From assembly GCA_902478865.1 (NCBI GenBank), contig CABSNA010000055.1, positions 1-8,217 on the forward strand: a stretch of 8,217 nt of DNA, in the 5' to 3' direction. The stretch is from an uncultured Collinsella sp. (GTDB lineage Bacteria > Actinomycetota > Coriobacteriia > Coriobacteriales > Coriobacteriaceae). A program made the translations under genes and the position numbers. The notes under the pieces are model-generated. The model was not told the DNA's origin. It saw only the letters and a program-made list of their open reading frames with translations, and did not search any database. Below are positions 1 to 4,506 of the stretch, piece after piece. Within the stretch, counting starts at the first letter, position 1; each line of letters starts with the position of its first letter.

Positions 1-345
1 ATGAACACGGCCGAGTGCCACACCATCGAGCACCTGGGCGCGACGTTCCTTCGCAGCCATGCCGACTGGTCGAGTCGCATTGTCTATTTTGGCCCCATGG
101 GCTGCCGCACGGGCTTTTACCTCGTCGTTTTTGGTGAGCTGACGAGCGAGGAGATTCTGCCGCTCGTGCGCGAGCTGTTCGAGTTTGTCGCCGACTTTGA
201 GGGTGATGTCCCCGGAGCCGCTCCCGAGGAGTGCGGTAACTACCTGGACCAGAACCTCCCCATGGCAAACTGGCTCGCGCGCCGCTATCTCGACCGCGAC
301 CTGGCCGATATCGACGAGAAGCACCTGCACTATCAGCAGGCGTAA
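1..345 (+). CDS. luxS: S-ribosylhomocysteine lyase (LuxS), 5' end outside the window
   Basis: LuxS cleaves S-ribosylhomocysteine to homocysteine and DPD, the precursor of autoinducer-2, in the cytosol as part of the activated methyl cycle. The visible 114 residues carry the family signature: HTIEH at 7-11 (two zinc-ligand His and the catalytic Glu), FGPMGCRTGFYL at 30-41 with the catalytic Cys35, and Cys78 as the third zinc ligand. The spacing between these residues is close to that of characterised LuxS (from the first His, 28 to the Cys and 71 to the distal Cys). Full LuxS proteins are about 150-165 residues and have about 45-50 residues before the HTxEH motif, so the ATG at base 1 is almost certainly an internal Met and the true start lies upstream. 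The stop TAA is at 343-345 and a hairpin terminator follows. Identity is very secure; the partial status is inferred from family length. Confidence 0.95.
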   Translation: MNTAECHTIEHLGATFLRSHADWSSRIVYFGPMGCRTGFYLVVFGELTSEEILPLVRELFEFVADFEGDVPGAAPEECGNYLDQNLPMANWLARRYLDRDLADIDEKHLHYQQA

Positions 346-376
346 GGCTGCTGGCAGGAATAGCGTTTGCGCCAGA

Positions 377-407
377 AGCGCTCCCGCTCTTTGTGGGGCG
401 CTTTTTC
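377..407 (+). terminator. Rho-independent terminator of luxS
   Basis: An 8-bp stem, AGCGCTCC (377-384) with GGGGCGCT (395-402) and one T-G wobble, closes a 10-nt loop and is followed directly by a T run (402-406). It lies about 30 bp after the luxS stop, in the right orientation to end luxS transcription and isolate the next gene. Confidence 0.8.
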
Positions 408-440
408 ATGCTGGGCGCTCAAAACGGAACGAGATAGTTC

Positions 441-471
441 TAGAATGTTCATACTGTCACATAAACGAACA
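441..471 (+). promoter_or_regulatory. Candidate promoter and dyad upstream of the DUF4867 gene
   Basis: TAGAAT at 441-446 is a good -10-like hexamer and would give a leader of about 28 nt, but no convincing -35 stands 16-18 bp upstream. An inverted repeat, TGTTC (446-450) and GAACA (467-471), straddles the predicted transcript start and could be an operator. This is pattern-based only. Confidence 0.3.
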
Positions 472-480
472 GGAGCGAGC

Positions 481-1125
481 ATGCATATCTACTCTGTATC
501 AGATCCCGAGTTCAAATCTTATGGCCGCGTGTGGAACGACGTTCCGTCCAACCTGACCGCTCCGCTCGTCGGGGCGCTTTCCGCTACGCCCATCCCCGAG
601 GGCAGCAAGTACGTAGCAAGCGCGCCGGAGCTCGAGGGCGTCAAGGATGCCGATAAACTGGGCTTTCTCATGTTTGGCGGCCGTCCCTTCCAGCTCGGCT
701 GGTGCAACGGCCACAACACGCGTCTCAACTGCCTGGAGTACCACCGCGCGAGCGAGTTCAACCTGGGTGCACGCGACTTTATCCTGCTCGTGGCACATCG
801 CTGGGAGATCGAGGGCGGCAAGCTCGACACTGCGTGCGTCAAGGCGTTCCGCGTGCCGGCGGGTACGGTCGTCGAGGTCTTCAACACCACGCTCCACTAC
901 ACGCCCTGCATGGTCGACGAAGGCGGCTTCCAGGTGATGGTAGCGCTTCCCGCCGGCACCAACGGGCCGCGTCCCGCGACCGCGGCCGACATGCCTGCGG
1001 CCGGCGACAGCTACTGCTACTGGAAGGCTGACAAGTGGGTCCTCTGCCACGCCGGCAGCCCCAAGGCTGCCGAAGGCGGCTACGTAGGCCTCATTGGCAA
1101 GAACCTCGACATCGCCTGCGACTAG
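481..1125 (+). CDS. DUF4867 family cupin-like protein
   Basis: This encodes 214 residues resembling the DUF4867 family, for which I know of no firmly established function. The middle (about 75-140) reads like a single cupin/RmlC-type barrel: N-G-H at 76-78, the E-Y-H-x-x-S-E run at 86-92, and a second conserved stretch, F-R-V-P-A-G-T, at 123-129 before an LHYTPC motif (138-143). His78, His88, Glu92 and His139 are candidate metal ligands. The pattern recalls ureidoglycolate-lyase-like cupins, so a small-molecule or sugar-related enzyme is plausible but inferred. There is no signal peptide or membrane segment, so it is probably cytosolic. The ATG at 481 is preferred over upstream in-frame codons because AGGAG (471-475) lies 5 nt before it. 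The gene stands alone between a terminator and palindromic repeats. A second copy of its last 19 codons occurs at 2488-2547, beyond the neighbouring ATPase gene. Confidence 0.85.
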   Translation: MHIYSVSDPEFKSYGRVWNDVPSNLTAPLVGALSATPIPEGSKYVASAPELEGVKDADKLGFLMFGGRPFQLGWCNGHNTRLNCLEYHRASEFNLGARDFILLVAHRWEIEGGKLDTACVKAFRVPAGTVVEVFNTTLHYTPCMVDEGGFQVMVALPAGTNGPRPATAADMPAAGDSYCYWKADKWVLCHAGSPKAAEGGYVGLIGKNLDIACD

Positions 1126-1133
1126 AATCTTCC

Positions 1134-1190
1134 GTCTCAATCTGTAACATCTAGCGGGCTAAATCGTCTCTACCTGTTACAGATTTAGAC
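1134..1190. repeat. Palindromic element P1
   Basis: The arm GTCTCAATCTGTAACA (1134-1149) faces its inverse complement at 1175-1190 with one mismatch in 16. The 25-nt centre contains CTAGCGGGCTAAATCG. The arms and centre recur at 2556-2612 (P3), and the arms alone recur at 1216-1270 (P2). It lies just after the DUF4867 stop and between convergent genes, so it may also fold as a transcript-end hairpin. Confidence 0.85.
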
Positions 1191-1215
1191 AAACTGTAGG
1201 GGACAGACCGAACAA

Positions 1216-1270
1216 TCTCAATCTGTAACACCAAGCCCGGTTTTGGCGGCCTACCTGTTACAGATCGAGA
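1216..1270. repeat. Palindromic element P2
   Basis: TCTCAATCTGTAACA (1216-1230) pairs with TGTTACAGATCGAGA (1256-1270) with one mismatch. The arms match P1 at a period of exactly 81 bp, but the centre (CCAAGCCCGGTTTTGGCGGC) is different. The linker before it holds GGGGACAG (1199-1206), a core that appears inverted in the next hairpin. Confidence 0.85.
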
Positions 1271-1282
1271 CAAACCGCCCCC

Positions 1283-1319
1283 AACCACCACAAAGGTGCC
1301 TGTCCCCATTGCGGTGGTT
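1283..1319. repeat. REP-like hairpin, left copy
   Basis: AACCACCACAA (1283-1293) pairs with TTGCGGTGGTT (1309-1319) with one mismatch around a loop containing CTGTCCCC. It ends 2 bp from the ATPase stop codon and could act as that gene's 3' hairpin, though there is no T run. An almost identical copy with perfect arms sits at 2624-2660. Confidence 0.75.
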
Positions 1320-1321
1320 GT

Positions 1322-2428
1322 CTAGAGCTGGCTGCGCAGGTGGTCAGCCATATATGGTACGGCGAAGCGCACGTAACCGCGGCGCGCCTGTTCGATTACG
1401 CCGGCGTCGATGAGGCGCCGGCGATACTTTTGCGCATAGTCGGGTGTGACTGACATGCGCTCGGCCACATCGGAAATGCGCGACACGCCGTCTTCGTCAT
1501 CGGTCATTGCAGCGAGAAACGCAACATCTTGGTCCGATAGCGCGGCGAGCGTCGTTTCGCACACATCGTTTTCGAAATCGGCCTTTGACGCTTCGATTGC
1601 TCCGTCGACTTGCTCTGGCGTTACGTGTTCTCCTGCCTGGCAACGATTGGCGATGTTGTAGCCGATGAGCTGCAGCATGTAGGGCGAGCCCTGAGTTGCG
1701 CGAGCAGCGTCCAGCCGAAGATTGCCTGGAATATCAAGGTCGAGCTCTTCGAAAGCTCGCTGATAGTAGGCATCCACATCTCCAACTGAAAGCGGTTCGA
1801 GCGTGACCTTGCGTGCGCGGTTGAGAAATGTCAGTACGCGGTCGTTGAGTGTCGCGGAGACTGCTCCCGGGAGGCCCGCCATGACGAGCGCGACGTTGAG
1901 CCCCTCGCCGACCAGCTCTTGATAGGCGGTGACGAGCTGTCTGATCTCGGGCGAATTGGCCTGGAGCTCATCGATGAGGATGAGGATGCCGTGTCCCTGC
2001 TCGGTCAGCTTGCGCGCCAGCTGCGTGAGCTTGAACTGGAAGCTTTTGGTTTCCTGCACATCGCGCGTGAACTCAAGGCCGGCTGAGAAGCCGAAGACGC
2101 TCAGGCTGCCGCCCGCAAGTTTGGGGAGCCGATGCTTGTTGGCGTAGGGCTCGCCCGCTTCCTGGATCTTCTCAACAATACGCTCGAGCATATCCTCGGA
2201 GGCTACGGTGGGCGTGGCGACAACAAAGCCGAGCTTGCGTGCGCGATCGGCAAGTTCCCACAGCAGAACCGTTTTGCCGCTGCCTCGCTGGCCGAGCATG
2301 AGCATGGCTCGGTCTCGATTGCCCGGCTCCTGCTCAAGGCCGGAGATGAATGTCGAAATCACGCTCCCGCGCCCCACCAGATAGGACGGGCGATTTCCAA
2401 ATGAGGGGGAGAAGATGGTTTCAGTCAT
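1322..2428 (-). CDS. AAA+ family ATP-binding protein (Orc1/Cdc6- or COG1672-like), role unknown
   Basis: The 368-residue product has a P-loop Walker A GQRGSGKT (46-53), a Walker B ILILIDELQ (148-156) and a sensor-1-like strand ending VMAGLPG (182-188). A lid region follows, with FLNRARKVTLEPLS (201-214) and an ATQGSPYMLQLIG stretch (244-256). The C-terminal 75 residues look like a winged helix (ISDVAERMSVTPDYAQKYRRRL, 318-339), so DNA binding is likely. The layout resembles standalone AAA+ ATPases annotated only as ATP-binding protein. No signal or TM segment is present. The start ATG (2428-2426) follows AAAGGAG with a 4-nt gap. The gene points against both neighbours and is flanked by direct repeats (see findings), which suggests a mobile or recombined cassette. 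Whether it is a defence, segregation or regulatory ATPase cannot be told from sequence. No partner gene travels with it. Confidence 0.85.
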   Translation of the reverse strand: MTETIFSPSFGNRPSYLVGRGSVISTFISGLEQEPGNRDRAMLMLGQRGSGKTVLLWELADRARKLGFVVATPTVASEDMLERIVEKIQEAGEPYANKHRLPKLAGGSLSVFGFSAGLEFTRDVQETKSFQFKLTQLARKLTEQGHGILILIDELQANSPEIRQLVTAYQELVGEGLNVALVMAGLPGAVSATLNDRVLTFLNRARKVTLEPLSVGDVDAYYQRAFEELDLDIPGNLRLDAARATQGSPYMLQLIGYNIANRCQAGEHVTPEQVDGAIEASKADFENDVCETTLAALSDQDVAFLAAMTDDEDGVSRISDVAERMSVTPDYAQKYRRRLIDAGVIEQARRGYVRFAVPYMADHLRSQL

Positions 2429-2436
2429 GAGTCTCC

Positions 2437-2473
2437 TTTCCTTTTTTTCCTATTTTTTCCTTTTTTTCCTATT
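2437..2473 (-). repeat. Tandem 18-nt A/G-rich repeat in the ATPase leader
   Basis: On the plus strand TTTCCTTTTTTTCCTATT occurs at 2437-2454 and again at 2456-2473, identical with a 19-bp period. On the mRNA strand this is almost pure purine and presents several AGGA sites upstream of the real ribosome binding site, with A7 tracts that could slip. Confidence 0.9.
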
Positions 2474-2480
2474 CAGTCAA
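2452..2480 (-). promoter_or_regulatory. Candidate promoter of the ATPase gene
   Basis: On the minus strand TTGACT (2480-2475) is followed after 17 nt by AAAAAT (2457-2452), a near-consensus -35 with a moderate -10. The spacer is one of the two tandem A/G repeats. Transcription would start near 2445, giving a short leader that keeps the AAAGGAG site. Confidence 0.5.
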
Positions 2481-2487
2481 ATATCCC

Positions 2488-2547
2488 GCCGGCGAAGGCG
2501 GCTACGTAGGCCTCATCGGCAAGAACCTCGACATCGCCTGCGACTAG
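2488..2547 (+). pseudogene. Orphan 3' fragment of a DUF4867 gene
   Basis: These 19 codons plus TAG match the last 19 codons of the gene at 481-1125, with one amino-acid change (Ala197 to Gly) and two silent changes. No start, ribosome binding site or rest of the gene precedes it: homology stops at about 2488, where the ATPase leader begins. It is therefore a remnant or duplicated end, not an expressed gene. The homology continues past the stop into P3. Confidence 0.85.
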
Positions 2548-2555
2548 AATCTTCT

Positions 2556-2612
2556 GTCTCGATCTGTAACATCTAGCGGGCTAAATCGTTTCTACCTGTT
2601 ACAGATCAAGAC
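2556..2612. repeat. Palindromic element P3
   Basis: GTCTCGATCTGTAACA (2556-2571) pairs with TGTTACAGATCAAGAC (2597-2612) with one mismatch. Its centre is the P1 centre with one change, but the sequence after its right arm is that of P2, so it is a P1/P2 hybrid. Confidence 0.85.
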
Positions 2613-2623
2613 AAACCGCCCCC

Positions 2624-2660
2624 AACCACCACAAAGGTGCCTGTCCCCCTTGTGGTGGTT
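2624..2660. repeat. REP-like hairpin, right copy
   Basis: AACCACCACAA (2624-2634) and TTGTGGTGGTT (2650-2660) are perfect 11-bp inverted arms around a 15-nt loop with CTGTCCCC. Over the 37 bp it matches the left copy at 1283-1319 with two differences. Confidence 0.85.
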
Positions 2661-2747
2661 TGGGCAGGCGGGTATCAAAAAGTGTCAGCTGTGGGCGGTC
2701 GCCGGGCCACCGTGTGCGAAAAGAAGTGTCGACCTGTGCCGTTGCCG

Positions 2748-2776
2748 TTGGTTGGCACCCCGTTTGCGGGGATACT
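2748..2776 (+). promoter_or_regulatory. Candidate promoter of the 6-phospho-beta-glucosidase gene, with a dyad in the spacer
   Basis: TTGGTT (2748-2753) and GATACT (2771-2776) are separated by exactly 17 bp. A small hairpin, CCCCG (2758-2762) with CGGGG (2767-2771), fills the spacer and could be a regulator site. The predicted start is near 2783, leaving a leader of about 30 nt. No BglG/LicT-type antiterminator target was recognised. Confidence 0.45.
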
Positions 2777-2812
2777 GAAACCACGACAAGCAGCGTATGA
2801 AAGGATCGATGC

Positions 2813-4243
2813 ATGGCTTTCCGTAATGACTTCCTGTGGGGCGGCGCGACGGCTGCTAACCAGTGCGAGGGCGCCTACGACGTGGACGGCCGCGGCTTGG
2901 CCAACGTGGATGTGGCTCCGCACGGCCCCGAGCGCTATGCGGTGGTCTCCGGTCAGCGTAAAATGCTCGAACTCGAGGACGGCTATTACTATCCCGCGCA
3001 GACTGGCATCGATTTCTACCACCACTACAAGGAAGACATCGCCCTCTTTGCCGAGATGGGCTTTAAGACCTTCCGCATGAGCCTGGCGTGGACCCGCATC
3101 TTCCCCAACGGTGACGAGACCGAGCCCAACGAGGCCGGCCTGGCCTTCTACGAGGACGTATTCCGCGAGTGCCAGGCGCACGGCATCGAGCCGCTCGTGA
3201 CCATCACGCACTTCGACTGTCCGATTCACCTCATCAAGGAGTACGGCGGCTGGCGCAACCGCAAGCTCATCGACTTCTACAAGAACCTCGCGACCACGAT
3301 CTTCACCCGCTACAAGGGCCTGGTGAAGTACTGGCTCACCTTCAACGAGATCAATATGATCTTGCACCTGCCGTTTATGGGTGCCGGCCTGGTCTTTGAG
3401 GAGGGCGAGAACAAAGAGGCCGTCGAGTACCTGGCCGCCCACAACGAGCTCGTCGCCAGCGCTTGGGCAACCAAGATCGCCCACGAGATCGACCCCGAGG
3501 TCAAGATCGGCTGCATGCTCGCCGCAGGTAGCTACTACCCCTACAGCTGCCGTCCGGGCGATGTGCGCCAGGCACAGCTCGACAATCAGGACAACTACTT
3601 CTTCGTCGACGTCCAGAGCCGCGGCTACTACCCGGCCTATGCCGTCAAGAAGCTCGAGCGTCTGGGTATCGATGTGGGCATGACCGACGAGGACCGCGAG
3701 ATCCTGGCCGCCAACACCGTCGACTTCATCAGCTTTAGTTATTACAGTACCCGTTGCTCCGCCGGTGCCGATAACCCCGATGTCGAGCGCACCCAGGGCA
3801 ACGCCTTCGCCGGCGCCAAGAATCCCTACCTGCAGGAGAGCCAGTGGAGCTGGGTCATCGATCCGCTGGGCTTCCGTATTACGCTCAACGACCTGTACGA
3901 CCGTTATCAGAAGCCGCTGTTTGTGGTTGAGAACGGCCTGGGCGCCAGGGACGTTGTCGAGGAGGATGGCTCCATCAACGACGACTACCGTATCGACTAC
4001 CTGCGTCAGCATATTGCCGCAATGCGTGATGCGGTGACCGAGGACGGCGTTGACCTGCTGGGCTACACCACCTGGGGCCCGATTGACCTGGTGTCTGCCG
4101 GCACGGGCGAGATGTCCAAGCGCTACGGCTTTATCTACGTCGACCGCGACGATGCCGGCAACGGCACCCTCAAGCGCTCCAAGAAGAAGAGCTTCGACTG
4201 GTACAAGCATGTCATTGAAACGAATGGTGAGGACCTGTCCTAA
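2813..4243 (+). CDS. 6-phospho-beta-glucosidase, GH1 family (AscB/BglA type)
   Basis: This cytosolic enzyme hydrolyses beta-glucoside 6-phosphates (cellobiose, arbutin and salicin phosphates) made by PTS uptake, releasing glucose 6-phosphate. At 476 residues it has the usual GH1 length and aligns end to end with E. coli AscB as I recall it. It has the FLWGGATAANQCEGA N-terminal signature (7-21), acid/base Glu179 in TFNEIN and nucleophile Glu373 in VVENGLG. The phosphate-binding residues Ser428, Lys436 and Tyr438 in SAGTGEMSKRY separate phospho-glucosidases from plain glucosidases. Start 2813 is set by AAAGGA (2800-2805), 7 nt upstream, and by the family N terminus. No PTS permease or BglG regulator lies beside it, so substrate import must be encoded elsewhere. 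Its stop codon is embedded in a long inverted repeat. The choice among ascB, bglA and bglB names cannot be made, so the symbol is left blank. Confidence 0.95.
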   Translation: MAFRNDFLWGGATAANQCEGAYDVDGRGLANVDVAPHGPERYAVVSGQRKMLELEDGYYYPAQTGIDFYHHYKEDIALFAEMGFKTFRMSLAWTRIFPNGDETEPNEAGLAFYEDVFRECQAHGIEPLVTITHFDCPIHLIKEYGGWRNRKLIDFYKNLATTIFTRYKGLVKYWLTFNEINMILHLPFMGAGLVFEEGENKEAVEYLAAHNELVASAWATKIAHEIDPEVKIGCMLAAGSYYPYSCRPGDVRQAQLDNQDNYFFVDVQSRGYYPAYAVKKLERLGIDVGMTDEDREILAANTVDFISFSYYSTRCSAGADNPDVERTQGNAFAGAKNPYLQESQWSWVIDPLGFRITLNDLYDRYQKPLFVVENGLGARDVVEEDGSINDDYRIDYLRQHIAAMRDAVTEDGVDLLGYTTWGPIDLVSAGTGEMSKRYGFIYVDRDDAGNGTLKRSKKKSFDWYKHVIETNGEDLS

Positions 4244-4346
4244 GGGCACTGAGGCGCTCAACCTTGGGGCTCCAACCCTCCTCGCGTACCTAAGTACGCT
4301 TCGTCGGGCTTGTCGCTCCCAATCTTGAGCACCTCAGGCCCTTAGG
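4239..4346. repeat. 108-bp imperfect inverted repeat overlapping the glucosidase stop codon
   Basis: The outer arms CCTAAGGGC (4239-4247) and GCCCTTAGG (4338-4346) pair perfectly. Further paired blocks follow inward (CTGAGG with CCTCAG, GCTCAA with TTGAGC), and a tip hairpin GCGTAC-CTAA-GTACGC lies at 4284-4299. The middle of the arms is diverged. As RNA it would make a long hairpin right at the end of the glucosidase mRNA and may serve as 3' protection or terminator, but it has no T run. Its size and structure suggest an interspersed repetitive element. Confidence 0.75.
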
Positions 4347-4400
4347 GGGCGGGTCTGACCGCTGTGAATTTCGCGTGCTCATTCCCATAGCCTCCTAACC

Positions 4401-4439
4401 AAGGCGCCCGGCGAGCAGTTAATGTTCGCCGGGCGCCTT
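4401..4439. terminator. Strong GC hairpin, probable transcription end between glucosidase and sensor operon
   Basis: AAGGCGCCCGGCGAGCA (4401-4417) pairs with TGTTCGCCGGGCGCCTT (4423-4439): 17 pairs with one G-T wobble and a 5-nt loop. There is no T run on either strand, so termination is inferred from stem strength and location only. Confidence 0.5.
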
Positions 4440-4491
4440 GCCGTCTGCGGATTTTGGGACATGTGGCCCGCTTTTTGAGCCTGCCTGTCGG

Positions 4492-4497
4492 TACACT
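4492..4497 (+). promoter_or_regulatory. Possible -10 element of the sensor operon
   Basis: TACACT followed by an A-rich stretch lies 9 bp before the ATG at 4507. Transcription would start at about 4504-4506, which would make that ATG leaderless. No good -35 is present at the usual distance (CGCTTT at 17 bp). Confidence 0.3.
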
Positions 4498-4506
4498 AAA
4501 AGCACT

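Noticed and set aside
1..345. Link between LuxS/AI-2 and the two-component operon as a quorum-sensing module
   Set aside because: They are more than 4 kb apart, in separate transcription units with unrelated genes between. Nothing in the sensors points to AI-2 binding.
499..1140. A 213-codon minus-strand frame over the DUF4867 gene
   Set aside because: Shadow of codon bias; no domain or ribosome binding site, and the plus frame is the conserved family member.
1134..1270. Integron attC-like sites or a CRISPR array
   Set aside because: The arms GTAACA/TGTTAC look superficially attC-like but do not fit the RYYYAAC/GTTRRRY boxes. Only two tandem units with unrelated centres and an 81-bp period do not make a CRISPR array.
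2675..4261. A 528-codon open frame on the minus strand across the glucosidase gene
   Set aside because: It is the mirror of a GC-rich gene with strong third-position bias. The protein is Val/Ala/Leu/Asp-rich with no recognisable domain, while the plus strand encodes an unmistakable GH1 enzyme.
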